A model generated the notes under the pieces. It ran no database searches, had not been told where the DNA came from, and was given only the letters and a program-made list of their open reading frames with translations. A DNA stretch of 64,000 nt from the NCBI GenBank assembly GCA_037954665.1, contig JBBMOL010000300.1:186001-250000 (forward strand), given 5' to 3'. Positions 1 to 11,331 of the stretch are shown here, piece after piece. Source of the stretch: Laguncularia racemosa. Its lineage: Eukaryota > Streptophyta > Magnoliopsida > Myrtales > Combretaceae. The translations under genes and the position numbers were made by a program. Positions within the stretch are counted from its first letter, which is position 1, and each line of letters starts with the position of its first letter.

Positions 1-400
1 GTGCTTATATGCTAGCTTCCATGTAGAAAGCAGAAATTGTTTTCTAGTTTTTACTTATTGTACTTTGGTATATATTCCTGCTGGATTACATGTAATTAGA
101 TGGGTTATTTTGTCAGGGCAAGAAACTCATAATAATTCTTATCTGGCAATTATTTTGGTCATATTTTGATATTTGGAAAATGATGCTGCTAATCTCATTA
201 GTGAATACTCAGATGCCAATGAAGGATATGGGAAAAATACCAGAGTCTATTTTCTTAATATTCCACATGGATGAATGAGTATTTATTCTTTATGATTCAA
301 TTATTTGCAAATTTCATGAAATTACTGAATTAACCCAAAAAAAAAAAAATTATTTGCAAATTTTAACACGGGTTTCCCTCCTGCTTTAATAATTTCTTAG
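1..400. other. upstream intron sequence of host gene
   Basis: AT-rich sequence with no convincing coding frame. It ends in a pyrimidine-rich tract and AG at 399-400, directly before the exon at 401, so it is read as the preceding intron of the host gene. A run of 13 A is at about 337-349. No earlier exon could be recognised. Confidence 0.5.
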
Positions 401-482
401 TGGAGCTGAGATTGGAAGATTTATTGCCATGCTAAAAAATCCGTCTGTGCTCAAGGCATGCGCAGCATTTGCTTTACTCCAG
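401..482 (+). CDS. penultimate exon, ARABIDILLO-like armadillo-repeat protein (partial)
   Basis: The exon lies between an AG acceptor (399-400, after TTTAATAATTTCTT) and a GT donor (483-484, CAG|GTAATT). It enters in the third base of a codon and then reads GAEIGRFIAMLKNP ... KACAAFALLQ with no stop, ending on a codon boundary. This is the end of an armadillo helix repeat. The terminal exon 33 kb downstream continues it in frame (FTIPGGRHALHH...). The joined C-terminus resembles plant ARABIDILLO proteins (armadillo/F-box family linked to lateral root development in Arabidopsis); I assign that from remembered family features, so another ARM-repeat family is possible. The rest of the gene lies left of the window. 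Confidence 0.7.
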
Positions 483-1023
483 GTAATTCCTGACAGCTTA
501 GTGATCATTATAGTTATTTTTTTGTTCAAGATTTTTTCTGCATATGGTGGACTGTTCTTCCAGAATATGCATGGCAGCAAAAGCTAATTTCTCCAATGTT
601 CATACATTCTATAGAAATCAAATCTTGTTGCACTTTCTCATGAATGAAATGAAAGTTAATCTCAATATGCGTGGTCCATTCATGAAACACAGTATTAGCT
701 GTAATATGAAGAGTAGCTTGGTTATCACACCATAACTTTGCTAGTATTGGTACTTTAAAACCAAAGTTAAGTTAAGAGTTGACGTATCCATGTTTTTTAC
801 ACATTGATTGTACCATAGCTATATTCAAATTTTGCACTTGAGCTAAACATAGTATTGTGTTTCTTACGCTTCCATGAGACCAAATTTCTTCCAACAGAAA
901 CACAATAACTTGTAGTGGGATATACAAGGCTACTCCTTAGTCCCCAAAATAGCAAATCCCACTAAGTCGAGCGATTTTCAGCCCATAGCATGTTGCAATG
1001 TAATATATAAGGCTATCTCCAAG

Positions 1024-2145
1024 GTGCTTGCTATACGGATAAAATCGGTTTTACCATCTCTAGTTGGGAGGGAACAAGGTGCCTTTATACTATGTAGAAG
1101 GATAATTGATAATATTTTTGTTGCACAAGAGTTGATGGTAGGTTATCATTCACAAAAGGGCATGCCACGTTGTATACTCAAGGTAGACTTGCAAAAGGCC
1201 TATGACACAATAAGATGGGATTTTCTCCTAATGTTCCTCAAGGCCATAAACTTTCCTCCACACATTTGCACTCTTATCGGTCAATACATCTCTACCCCTA
1301 AGTTCACCATTAATGTCAATGGGGAAATGGTGGGGTTCTTTGCAAATAGACGAGGACTGAGACATGGGGATCCCATCTCCCCTTACTTATTTGTTCTAGG
1401 CATGGAAGTACTTTCCATGTAGTTGAGAAGGCTGGCCTCTAACCCTATATTCCCACTACATTGGAGAGGTAAAGTTGAAAGATTGACTCACTTTTATTTT
1501 GTAGATGACCTTCTAATCTTTGCAAAAGGAAATGTTGACTCCATCTCCTTGATTAAGGAAGCCTCACAGTGCTTCCAAACCATTTTAGGATTGGGGATCA
1601 ACAATACCAAGAGTAATATATTCTTCTCCCATGTCCTTACAGGTATTAAAGAGGAAATTCTTTGTACTACCCAATTCTGTGAAGGCAAGCTACCAGTATG
1701 CTATTTGGGGGTTCCACTCATCTCCTTAAAGCTCAAGAAAGAGGATTGTGAGGTTCTTGTAGAGAGAACCATGGCATGTATCAACTCTTGGACAACTAAA
1801 TATTTATCATATGCAGGTAGACTACAATTGGTAAAATCTGTCCTATTCTCCGTACAAGTCTATTGGTGCTTAGTGTCTCTTCTGTCTAAGTCTGTTGTCA
1901 CAAGGATAGATCAGCTACTTTGGAACTTCCTTTGGAGTGGTAACCTAAACACCTTCACAAAGGCTAAGGTTCAATGGGCGGATGTCTGCAAACCTTTAAA
2001 ATATGGAGGCTTAAGGATCCCAAACCTTTACCACTGGAATAAGGCCATCCAACTTAAGCATATACGGCGGCCGTGTAAGGAAGGGTCAAAGAGCTTATGG
2101 TCGGAATGGGTATATTCCACCTTACTAAAGGGTAAAAACTTTTAG
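1024..2145 (+). pseudogene. LINE reverse transcriptase, 5'-truncated, with stops
   Basis: The frame is that of a plant L1 RT. Upstream of 1024 the same frame reads YKAISKVLAIRIKSVLP, a typical RT block. It continues with REQGAFI, VDLQKAYDTIRWDFL (motif A), GLRHGDPISPYLF (motif B), and FVDDLLIFAKG, the FADD-type catalytic motif with an Ala to Val change. An in-frame TAG at 1420-1422 interrupts it and a second stop ends it at 2143-2145. RT fingers and the front of the palm are missing. It cannot encode an active enzyme. Confidence 0.9.
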
Positions 2146-2476
2146 TCTTCCAAAGCACCCGCCATATGCTTGTGGTCCTAGAAGAAACTTTTAAAACTTA
2201 TGAGCTTTGTAAGAACTTGCTTCTAATGGGAGCCTAATAACGGTTTAGAGATCTCACTTTGAGTGGATTTTTGGCTTCCAATAGGACCCCTTGGTCCAAT
2301 ATATAGTGCTCGGGCTATGGGTGGCACAGGTTTCCCACCTACTACAAAGCTTTGCTCCATCATGCATGAGAATGAATTGTGTATCCCCTGATGGCTTGTT
2401 TTGGACAAATATCCACATCCTGTCCTCCATCTAACCTATTGCTTCTATACCGGACTGGCTTCGCTAGATACACTCC

Positions 2477-2953
2477 ATGTCAAGAGAGTATACTATCAAA
2501 AGTGGATATGGGTTTCTTAATCCGCTAAGTCCCATCATGTCGTGGCATAAAGTAGTCTGGAATAACACATCTTTACCTAGATACTCCTATGTCCTATGGT
2601 TAGCTTGGCTAGGCAAACTCTCCACCCTTGACAGATTGAATAATTGGGGACATGTACAATCTACAAATTGCTTCCTCTGTAGTCAGAGCTCGGAAAACCA
2701 TGCTCACTTATTCTTCGATTGTAGCTACACTTCTCAGATCTGGCACTTAGTATGTGACTTCTTGCAATGGCCAGCATCATTTTGTAACTTGCAAGTATCC
2801 ACAAATTTCTTGGTGGCAACAACTAATTCTCCCAATCCGACTTTCAAAATTTGGAGAGTGGCGCTAGCGGCATCAGTCTATTGCATATGGAGACTTTGCA
2901 ACAAAGTGAGACTAGGGGATGCCCTCCCTAGTGTAGGCATCATTGCCAATTAG
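2477..2953 (+). pseudogene. LINE C-terminal zf-RVT domain
   Basis: The open frame downstream of the RT has the hallmark zf-RVT pattern: KVVWNNTSLPRYSYVLWLAW, then LNNWGHVQSTNCFLCSQSSE, then NHAHLFFDCSYTSQIW. Zinc-binding Cys and His residues (CxxC, H, C) are in place. It belongs to the same ORF2 as the RT above but is separated from it by frameshifts between 2145 and 2477. The stop at 2951-2953 is probably near the native ORF2 end, since the 3' UTR and A tail follow within 160 bp. Confidence 0.88.
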
Positions 2954-3124
2954 ATTAGAGCCTATACCAATCCACTGTAATCTGGAGATTTACCCTATTC
3001 AATTGTACTTTATTTATGCTTTCTACACCTTGATGTAATATCTATTCTCGTTTTTGATAATTGTACTACTATTGGATCAATAAATTTCATTTATCCAAAA
3101 AAGAAAAAAAAAACTTGTAGTGGG

Positions 3125-3440
3125 TTAATTTGCATTTGAGAGACCTTTAATGTGACTATGTTCATGATTTTCATACAATATACCTCGTCTTGGAGCTCCC
3201 ATTAAGTAACACAAAATTTGCTCTACAGTTGCACAATGATGTACAATTGGAGAAGATATGAATTGACTTATAACACTCTATGCAATATTAGAACAAGTCA
3301 CTGTGAGATAGTCTAACTTCCAAGCCAGTTGTTTATATAAGTCACTATCTTTTGTCAAATCCATGAATTTAAGATGATCAAGGGAAATTTGGCATGATTG
3401 GTTTAAAGTATGGTCTGTTTGATGCCTATCCATTACAGCC
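3125..3440. other. host intron remnant between LINE and copia A
   Basis: AT-rich, with no coding frame or repeat that I recognise. It lies between the LINE's right TSD and the copia A LTR. Confidence 0.5.
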
Positions 3441-3715
3441 TGTAGGAAATTTCATAATTAATGTCAGATTTGGTTAGAATTAATGATAGATTTGACTAGT
3501 TATTATTTCCAGCATTGTATTTATTAGAAATAGCTGTAAAATATTTTTCCTAACTGTAAAATTTTTTTTCCCAGTTGTACATATTTTATTTCCTATTTTC
3601 TTCCTAGAGTCAAGATCTTAGGAGATCCCTGATTTTGTAATGTAGTCTATAAAAGGCCATTGTACCTTTCTCTCTAAGAAGCAGAATAATCACATATTTC
3701 TCTACATTCTCTTTA
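3441..3715 (+). repeat. 5' LTR of copia A
   Basis: This 275-bp LTR matches 30753-31027 along its full length. It contains a TATA box (TATAAAAGG, 3648-3656) within CTATAAAAGGCC, the likely start of U3-driven transcription, with R/U5 following. Confidence 0.92.
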
Positions 3716-3727
3716 TGGTATTGGAGC
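3716..3727 (+). other. primer-binding site of copia A
   Basis: TGGTATTGGAGC directly follows the LTR. It differs from the initiator-Met tRNA complement TGGTATCAGAGC in two adjacent bases. Confidence 0.75.
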
Positions 3728-3791
3728 AGTTCTAATCTTGGGAATTGTGCTCTTCTGTTTCACAAATTGAGTGTGACTCTTCTGGCCTTCA

Positions 3792-4583
3792 TTGCCAATC
3801 AAACTTTTTTCTTCAATGTCAAATATTATAAAAAACCAATTACCCAACCAAAACTTCTCTCAATCTCAAAATGGAGAGCAAATATTGGATCTAATCATCA
3901 CAACTCAACAACAAACCCTTTTCAATGGAAGCTCTTCTGGGGTATCCAATAGTAATCATCAAATTATGGCTCCATCCTATCGATTGGATGGAACAAACTA
4001 CTTATCTTGGTCCCAAGTTGTTTGAACCTTTCTCAAAGGAAGAAACAAAATCAGCCACTTAGATGGAACTGGACCTAGTTAAGGTGACCTTAGTTTTTTC
4101 TGCCTGGGAGGTTGAAGACTCCATGATAATGTCATGGTTGTGGACATCCATGATACCCTCCATAGCAAAAAATTGTAGGTTTCTTCCATCAGCCCATGCC
4201 ATTTAGGAAACTTTGAAGGAGAGCTATCCAAAGAAGGACAAGGTAGCCATATATGAAATAAGGACCTAGTTAGCAGTTTGTAAGCAAGGAAATAACCCAA
4301 TTACTGAGTATTATAATATCTTGGAAGGCTCGTGGCTCGAAATGGACCATTACCAAGATCTCCGGATGCAGTGTACTCAAGACACAAGAACTTTTATGAG
4401 TTATATTGAGGAAACTTGACTAATTGATTTTCTTACAGGTTTGAATAATGAATATGACCCAGTTGGAGTGCAAATTTTGAGCAGGGAACAGCTGCCATCT
4501 ATGTCTGAGGTTTTCTCACTTGTGAGAAAAGAATAGTTGTTGAAGTGTGATGCTAGAGCCAAGTACAGATGTGTTTGGTTCTG
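3792..4583 (+). pseudogene. copia A gag, N-terminal part
   Basis: The frame reads the plant copia Gag N-terminus (YRLDGTNYLSWSQVV), then after a TGA at 4023-4025 continues in the same frame with FLKGRNKISHLDGTGPS, AWEVEDSMIMSW, ITEYYNILEGSWLEMDHYQD and FLTGLNNEYDPVGVQILS, the UBN2/Retrotran_gag_2 pattern. At least five stops interrupt it, several explainable as CGA or CAG/CAA to stop transitions. The frame is cut at 4583 by the Ty3 insertion and resumes at 10345. Confidence 0.85.
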
Positions 4584-5059
4584 TGACATAAACCAGACTT
4601 GAGTATCTGGAAAATACTATAAGCTGTTACAAATTCTAAAGCAATGAGAATTACCTAAGCTAAGCTCAGCCGGAGCAATACTACTCCGCAACCAACTCTG
4701 TTTAAAAATAACAATTTTCCTAACCTCCTTTCCCTCCAAAAGCTCTTCTTATATTCGCACAGATCAGCTCCTCTCCACATCAGCTTATGCCACATCATCC
4801 CTGAGTCATTCTTTCCTCCACGTTAGCCCAGTACCACATCCCTCAACTGATCCATACTCCTGAAATACTCCTACATACTAATTACATATCAATACACCAC
4901 CATTATTCCCTAACACAATATTACTGTACACCCCCATTATACCCTAACCCATATTACTATACTAAACTATCACGCTACTCTTACTAACTCCCTCCCCTCC
5001 TCCTTTGATATACATTAATCGGAGGAGTAATCGAAGTCTCCCTCCTTGGAACCCTATCA
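4584..5059 (-). repeat. 3' LTR of Ty3 element H
   Basis: Runs from TGACATAAAC to CCCTATCA in window orientation, and matches 9863-10339. A purine-rich tract (minus strand TGAGGGAGGCAAT, 5060-5072) adjoins it as the polypurine tract. Confidence 0.93.
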
Positions 5060-5901
5060 ATTGCCTCCCTCAAAAAGTTGTCCTTGTCCTCAAGGATAAA
5101 ATCTGGAAAGTGGGAGATAAAATAGAAGTATCCATCCAAGAAGCATCCTCTAAAGATTGGCCCTGCCATTGCACCAGCACTTGAGGAATTTCTAGTTGAT
5201 CTTTGCGTTGAAAACGTCGTACCAAAATTACCACTGGATGATGAGCCAAAGTCTCAGCTTCTTCAAACAAGTTCGGCGGAAGATTTGGGGTAGAGGAGAA
5301 TGATCCCACAGCCTTCTCAAGAAGAGAAATGTGAAAAACTGGGTGTATGTGACAGTGAGGAGGAAGATGTAATTTATAAGCCACCTTGCCAATACGTTCA
5401 AGAATCTGGAATGGCCCGAAGAAGCGTGGAGACAATTTGGAAGAATGTGTAGTTTTGATATGAGGCTGCAAGGATGGTCGGAGTTCTAAGAATACCCAAT
5501 CACCCACCAAAAACTCCACATGATGCCTATGTTTATTAGCATTGTGACAATATAAAGACTGCATGAAGTAAGTTTTTCCGTAGTTGAAGTAAGATAGCCT
5601 CACGGACTCGTAATACTGTGCATAACTTCGAGTGACGCACTTCCTTGTTAACAAATGATCTTAAAACGGGAGGACGACGGCCGTAAACAATCTCAAAGGG
5701 AGATAATTTGGAAGTGGTATGGTATACAGTATTATAGTGATACTCTACCCACGGTAGCCAAGGTCCCCACTGAGTAGGATGATCACCCACGAAACAAAGA
5801 AGATAACACTCTAAACAACGATTCAAAACTTCAGCTTGTCCATTTGTCTCGGGATGGTATGCGGTACTAAAATGGAGAAGGGTACCTTGAAAACGAAACA
5901 A
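5050..5901 (-). pseudogene. Ty3 H integrase C-terminus and chromodomain
   Basis: Two overlapping minus-strand frames (5536-5901 and 5070-5654) encode the integrase end: STAYHPETNGQAEVLNRCLE (catalytic Glu region), FEIVYGRRPPVL, then the GPFQILERIGKVAYKLHLP block. A chromodomain follows (VLVQWQGQSLEDASW...). Near position 5115 the frame shifts, since the true end (HFPDFILEDKDNF) lies in another frame. The coding end runs into the LTR start. The chromodomain is expected to direct integration to modified histones; here it is only a relic. Confidence 0.87.
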
Positions 5902-5907
5902 TTCTAC

Positions 5908-6568
5908 CTAAAATTTGCTTACAAACGTTGGATCCCAATCACTAACAATGGTCTTTGGAATTCCATGAAGACGTATCACCTCCTTAACAAACAATTCAGC
6001 TACGCTCTGTTTGGTGGGAATAAAATGCCCATATTCAGAGAGTCGAATCCACGATGACCTAAACCACATCAAACCCTTTAGATTTAGGAAGACTCTCGAT
6101 GATGTCCATAGAAATGTCTTCCCAAATTGCTGCCGGAATAGGCAAGGGACACAAAAGTCCAGCTGGTGCCAAAGTCTAATACTTTTGCCGTTGACACACA
6201 GCACAAGCGGCCACAAAATCTGCCACTTCTTTTTTCATTCCTATCCAATACAAGTTGGTTGCTAACTGTCGGGAGGTGTGAAGGAAACCTGCATGCCCTC
6301 CGATTGGTGAAGAATGGAATTCATGCAAAAATACTTGTGGCCATTTAGAAGATGCCGGTACCACTAATCTGTCGTGATAAAACAGAGTATCATGAGCTAA
6401 ATGAAATCCTTGACCAGCGGATTCCCCCTTCCGCAATAACTGCAACTTCCCAGCTAGAATAGGATCATCTTCCACCACCTTCCTAATGGTCTCCAAATCT
6501 GTCCATATCGGGCTTGAGATTTGCGCCAATTGTAATTCATCAAACTCTCTTGAAAAAGCATCAGCCAC
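5908..6568 (-). pseudogene. Ty3 H integrase zinc-binding and core region
   Basis: The frame at 6176-6568 carries the HHCC zinc domain (EFHSSPIGGHAGFLHTSRQL and VAACAVCQRQKY). The frame at 5908-6216 carries the catalytic core start, including SEYGHFIPTKQSVAELFVKE and IPKTIVSDWDPTFVSKF, where the usual SDRD is SDWD. The two frames overlap by a frameshift near 6200. It continues into the feature at 5050-5901. Confidence 0.87.
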
Positions 6569-6751
6569 TGTGTTGTCTCACCCCTGACGATATTGCACCT
6601 CAAAGTCATATCCCAGTAGTTTAGGTAACCAATTTTGTTGGTCAGGAGTCATAACCAGTTGTTGAAGTAAATGCTTTCAACTCTTTTGGTCCTTCTTGAC
6701 AATAAACTTCTTACCCAACAAATACGGCCGTTAATGTTGTATGGCCAGCAC

Positions 6752-7075
6752 CTATGCCATCAACTCTTTCTCATAAGTGGACTTTGCCAATGTGCGATCT
6801 GCTAAAGCTTTACTAAAATAAGCGATGGGTCGATTATGTTGTTGTAGCACTGCACCTAAACCCCTGCCCGAAGCATCAAATTCTACAGTAAATGGCTGAG
6901 AAAAGTCCGGCATAGCTAAAACCGGAGCTGTGACCAGGGCATTCTTCAATCTATTAAAGGCAATCTCAGCTTGTTCAAACCAGCTGAAACCATTTTTTTT
7001 TAACAGATCAGTCAAAGGCTTTGCTATCTTCCCATAATCCTTGATAAACTTACGATAATAACCAAACAAGCCCAA
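6752..7075 (-). pseudogene. Ty3 H RT thumb and RNase H N-terminus
   Basis: The minus-strand frame begins GLFGYYRKFIKDYGKIAKPL, the conserved block after the RT thumb, and continues with FTVEFDASGRGLGAVLQQ and STYEKELMA, where the first RNase H Asp and Glu lie. A stop truncates it. RNase H sequence continues in broken frames toward 6570. Confidence 0.88.
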
Positions 7076-7111
7076 AAATCCATGTAGACCTTTAAAGGTT
7101 TGTGGTCGAGG

Positions 7112-7708
7112 TCAATCAAGAACCGACTGAACCTTGGTTGGATCCATTGCTACTCCTTCCTTCGAAATAATGTGTCCCAAATATTCCAAAGATGTTTGAC
7201 CAAATAAACACTTCTTCCTGTTAGCATAGAATCGTTGTTGTTGCAAAATAGTAAAAACTTGCTCTAAATGTTGTACATGAGTCGGCGAGTCCTCACTGTA
7301 CACTAAAATATCATAAAAAAATACTAAGACGAAATGCCATAGATATGGCTGAAAGATCTCATTCATCGTTGATTGAAGCGTAGCCGGAGCATTAGCTAAC
7401 CCAAATGGCATAACAAGGAATTCATAATGATCCTGATGAGTTCGAAATGCTGTCTTGTGTATGTCTTCAGCAGCCATTCTAATTTGATGATAGCCTAACC
7501 TCAGATCAATCTTTGAAAACACACTAGCTCTAAACAGTTCATCTAGTAACTCGTCTATCACGGGAATGGGAAATTTGTTAGGAATAGTGGCCTTGTTGAG
7601 AGCACGATAATCAATACAAAATCGCCACAATCCATCCTTCTTCTTCACTAGAATCACCGGACTCGAGAAAGGACTTGTGCTAGGTCGAATAATCTCAGCT
7701 GCCAGCAT
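7112..7708 (-). pseudogene. Ty3 H reverse transcriptase
   Basis: This frame is a Ty3 RT: IIRPSTSPFSSPVILVKKKD, WRFCIDYRALNKATIPNKFP, SKIDLRLGYHQIRM, FLVMPFGLANAPATLQSTMN. The catalytic box reads FFYDILVYS where FFDDILVYS is expected, so one of the two metal-binding Asp residues is Tyr. Even without its flanking stops the enzyme would be inactive. It is read from the minus strand between protease (7903-8787) and RNase H (6752-7075). Confidence 0.9.
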
Positions 7709-7902
7709 GTTACGAACCAGTTGCTCAATCTTGTTCTTTGTACATAGGCATACCTGTATGGCCGTACTGATATTGGGCCCTTTCCTTCAAGTAATGGAAT
7801 ACGATGTTCCATTGATCGGGTAGGAGGAAGTCCTGAAGGAGACGTAAAAATGTCTGCAAATTCTGTTAATAGAGCATCCAGTTGTGCATTGTGATTACCC
7901 TC

Positions 7903-8787
7903 CTATTCATGAGTTACGTTCTCTAACACCCATAACATTCTACACTCATCTGTATCCTCCAACTTCTGCAAGGATTTAAAAGAGATAGGGAAGTGACATC
8001 GAGTGGGGTCTCCGTACAACAAAAATTCCTTTCCCATCTGCTCCACCTTAATCATCATCTTAGCCCAATCAATTCTAACTTCTCCCAACGTTTTCAACCA
8101 TGCCACCCCTAATATCACATCTGCACCCCGCAATTCCATCATGTAACAATCCATAGAGGTTTCATACTTTCCCACTGTAAGCGGTAAATTAGTACAATAA
8201 CTATGGGATTCTTTTGCACGTCCATCCCCCAATGTCACCTTGAAACTACGATTGTCCGTGCTTGGAATGCCGATGTGTTTCATCAAGTTGAGTGACACAA
8301 AATTATGACTCGCACCACTATCTACTAGAATAACGACAGGAGTAGAGGCGAGAATACCTTGCATCTTTAGGGTGCATGGTTCATTGAAGCCCTGCATCGC
8401 CATTAAGGATAATGATAGCAAGGTTTCTCCAGATGCAGTCTTACCACTATCCCATTCATCCTCATCTACGAATTCTTCCTCTACAACTAACAACCGGAGG
8501 AATTTGTTCAAGTAACGATGGTTTGGATTAAAGGGTTGGTCACACTTGAAACATAGCCCCCTTGCCTTTTTATCCAAAAATTCCGTATGGCACAATTGTT
8601 TTTGACCATGAGAACGTCTACTACCTTCCTTGGATACACCCGAACTAGAAGCCACTTGAGAACTAACTCCAGTAGTAGAATCTGCCTTTTGTACCCTCGA
8701 CGCATTGTCACCCGCAATCATGTGGCCGTCATCACCATTAGGAAATCGAGAATTTTGGTACATCGATTGTCCAGCCGTGGTTGACAC
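7903..8787 (-). pseudogene. Ty3 H gag zinc knuckle and aspartic protease
   Basis: The 294-residue minus-strand frame holds a gag knuckle (GLCFKCDQPFNPNHRYLNK) in which the last zinc-binding Cys is Tyr, followed by a retropepsin: VVILVDSGASHNFVS with the catalytic DSGA, and DVILGVAWLKTLG near the end. The frame stops at 7903, and the gap to the RT start at 7708 is frameshifted. It overlaps the gag frame upstream by one base, so gag and protease were one reading frame interrupted by a shift or stop. Confidence 0.9.
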
Positions 8788-9781
8788 TAAACCGGAACTA
8801 TAATTGCTAGATCTTCAGCCGTGGTTGACACTAAACCAGAACTATAATTGCCAGATCTATTGATAAATTGAGAATGTATAGGAAATGGTCGTACATCTCC
8901 TCGGCCCCCGTGCCCCTGCTCTGTTGCAATGAAAATTCCAGAATCAAATTCTCGCTCGATCTTCATAGCTAGATCCATAGCGCAATCCAATGTTGATGGC
9001 AAAAATGTATCCACACGCATTTGGATATTATCAAGGGGACCTCCCATAAAATACTCAAGCAATTGCATCTCCGACATAGCTGGTGCATGTGAGGTCAGTG
9101 ACTCAAATTCCTCGATATACTAGTAGACAATTCCATGTTGTCGAAGTTGATATAGGCTCTTAAATAAATTTGAAGCCAGCAATCCACCATATCGTTTCAT
9201 AATTTCCGTTTTCAGGTGTGACCACGTCAAATCGGCTTCCCTTTGTTGCAACATGCGAAACTAGTGATTACATCGTCCACGCATGCACATTGCAGCTAAC
9301 ATCACCTTCCTATCTTTCCTCGTCTGTTGAGCAGCAAAATATTGTTCAACCATTAATATCCAATTGGAAGGTTCCACTCCGTCAAACACCAGTAAAATTA
9401 ACCAAGATGCATTTAATCGGAGTTCGTCATCCAATTCCGCCTCTCGTGCATCTCCATAAGGAAAATCGGTTCCAATTTTTGTGTGTCGAATTCCCTCCAT
9501 CGGTTTACCGTGATCCTTTACCACTGAAGATCCTTCCCCCGAAGTGCCTCCCGTCTCCTTGTTCGACCAAATATCCTTAACAATTTTTGCATTCTATCAA
9601 TCTTTCCTTGCATATTAGTAACTTCGCCAAGCATCGACTTTTGCTCTCCATCTAATGAAACCAATTGATGTTGGATCTCAGCCACCTCATTGTGGATATC
9701 TTCAACGTTCTTTTCCAGTGTATCAACGCGAGTCTCTATCCTCGTCTTATACAACTCTTGGCAATTAAATCCAATGTACAA
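8787..9781 (-). pseudogene. Ty3 H gag, N-terminal half
   Basis: Three broken minus-strand frames make up gag: 9518-9781 is a heptad-like coiled-coil segment (RVDTLEKNVEDIHNEVAEIQ), 9261-9524 has the gag core (GVEPSNWILMVEQYFAAQQT), and 8787-9077 has EMQLLEYFMGGPLDNIQMRV. The order matches chromoviral Gag. A direct repeat of about 48 bp at roughly 8770-8850 (CCGTGGTTGACACTAAACC twice) looks like a local tandem duplication. Confidence 0.82.
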
Positions 9782-9862
9782 TTCCGATCTGATTCCTCGT
9801 GTTAGATATCCTAAGGGCTACGTCTATCAACTCCGGTGGGGTTTCTTGGCAACAGAACCAAT

Positions 9863-10339
9863 TGACATAAACTGGAGTTGAGTATCCGAAAAATACTATA
9901 AGCTGTTACAAATTCTAAAGCAATGAGAATTACTTGAGCTAAGCTCAGCCGGAGTAATACTACTTCGCAACCAACTCTGTTTAAAAATAACAATTTTCCT
10001 AACCTCCTTTCCCTCTAAAAGCTCTTCTTATATTCGCACAGATCAGCTCCTCTCCACATCAGCTTATGCCACATCATCCTTTGAGTCTTTCTTTCCTCCA
10101 CGTCAGCCCAGTGCTACATCCCTCAACTGATCCCTACTCTTGAAATACTCCTACATACTAATTACATATCAATACACCACCATTATTCCCTAACACAATA
10201 TTACTATACACCCCCATTAAACCCTAACCCATATTACTATACTATACTATCACGCTACTCTTACTAACTCCCTCCCCTCCTCCTTTGATATACATTAATC
10301 GGAGGAATAACCAAACTCTCCCTCCTTGGAACCCTATCA
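9863..10339 (-). repeat. 5' LTR of Ty3 element H
   Basis: A 477-bp LTR starting TGACATAAAC and ending CCCTATCA in window orientation. On the minus strand the internal side begins ATTGGTTCTGTTGCCAAG, a plausible primer-binding site whose cognate tRNA I cannot assign. Confidence 0.93.
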
Positions 10340-10344
10340 TTCTG

Positions 10345-11331
10345 CTATGGCAGTTGCAAAATCAAGACCCACAGCAAATTCCCCACGTGAGCCACATGCT
10401 AATAAGGAGGATTTATGGTGCACATACTATAAAAAATTGCACCACCCCAAAGAAAACTGTTTCAAGCTCCATGAGAAGGAAAATGTTCTTGGTCTTGCTG
10501 GTGGGTTTAAAAATTTTAAGAATGGAAGGGTGAATGTATCTACTTGGGAGGTGGAGGATATACTAAAAGGGGAAGAAATTCAAGGTGCTCATGTTGCTGT
10601 CAAACAAAAAGAACCGGAGGTAAAGCTGAGTAAGGGGGACCTTAGCCGCCTTAGAGGTTTATTGGACTCCCTTTCCAAATCTTCTAGCACTTGTTCTCTA
10701 GCTCATAATGGTATGTATTTATTCCTTTATCCTTTAATGCTACTAGAAAATTTAATTCTAATTCTTGGGTTGTGGATTCTGGTGCAATAAACCACATGAC
10801 TAATACCTCCACTAATTTGCTAACAATCATTTGATTATAGTAGCTAATGGATCCATGCTTCCTATTGTTGGGCAAGGCAATATCCACATTTGCCCCTCTT
10901 TCTAACTTAGTAATGTGCTTCACATTCGGAAGTTAACCACAAATCTTCTGTCTTAGTTAACTAAAGATCTTGGTTGTTCTATCACTTTCTCTGACATGCA
11001 CTATATTTTTCAAGATCGGAATTCAGGGAAGATGATTGGAATTGCTAAAGCTTGAAATGGACCCTATGTTCTTGATGATATGAATGACTTGACCATTACC
11101 AAGGCTCAACTTGCAGAGTCCCTAGCCTCTAAAGAATAAGTAATTTGGGCTCACCATTGGTGTCTAGGTCATCCATCTTTTAGCTATCTTAAAATAGTGT
11201 TTCCTTCATTATTTCAAAGAATTTCCATCTCAAATTTTCATTGTAATGATTGCATTCTTGCAAAACATTAAAGACAATCTCTTCCACCTTCATCAATAAA
11301 ATCAACATTACCTTTTGATTTGGCCCGTTCT
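10345..11331 (+). pseudogene. copia A gag C-terminus, protease and GAG-pre-integrase
   Basis: The copia A reading resumes after the Ty3 insert. The frame from about 10345 to 10790 has a zinc knuckle LWCTYYKKLHHPKENCFKLH in which the second Cys is Tyr. The protease motif WVVDSGAINHMTN lies near 10773-10810, and a GAG-pre-integrase His/Cys domain (HHWCLGHPSFSYLKIVFP ... CNDCILAKH) near 11150-11270. Stops occur throughout. The text breaks at 11331, where element B is inserted, inside the LPFDL... integrase start. Confidence 0.85.

Larger units (their letters stand above)
920..3111 (+). mobile_element. 5'-truncated L1-type LINE retrotransposon
   Basis: A non-LTR retrotransposon copy is flanked by a perfect 13-bp target-site duplication AACTTGTAGTGGG at 907-919 and 3112-3124, and ends in an A-rich tail (about 3097-3111). 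The body encodes the second half of an L1-type reverse transcriptase followed by a zf-RVT domain. The endonuclease and ORF1 are absent, as expected from 5' truncation during target-primed reverse transcription. The element lies in the host intron in the sense orientation. Confidence 0.92.
4584..10339 (-). mobile_element. Ty3 chromovirus H, inserted in copia A gag
   Basis: A complete-length Ty3 element in reverse orientation, bounded by LTRs of 476 and 477 bp and a perfect 5-bp TSD TTCTG (4579-4583 and 10340-10344). Read on the minus strand the order is gag, protease, RT, RNase H, integrase, chromodomain, which is the Ty3 order with the chromodomain that defines chromoviruses. The LTRs differ at roughly 25 positions by eye (about 5%). 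All reading frames carry stops or frameshifts. Confidence 0.95.

Noticed and set aside
386..735. Short ORFs around the first host exon
   Set aside because: The minus-strand ORF is antisense to the exon, and the plus-strand ORF at 544-735 lies in the intron with no support.
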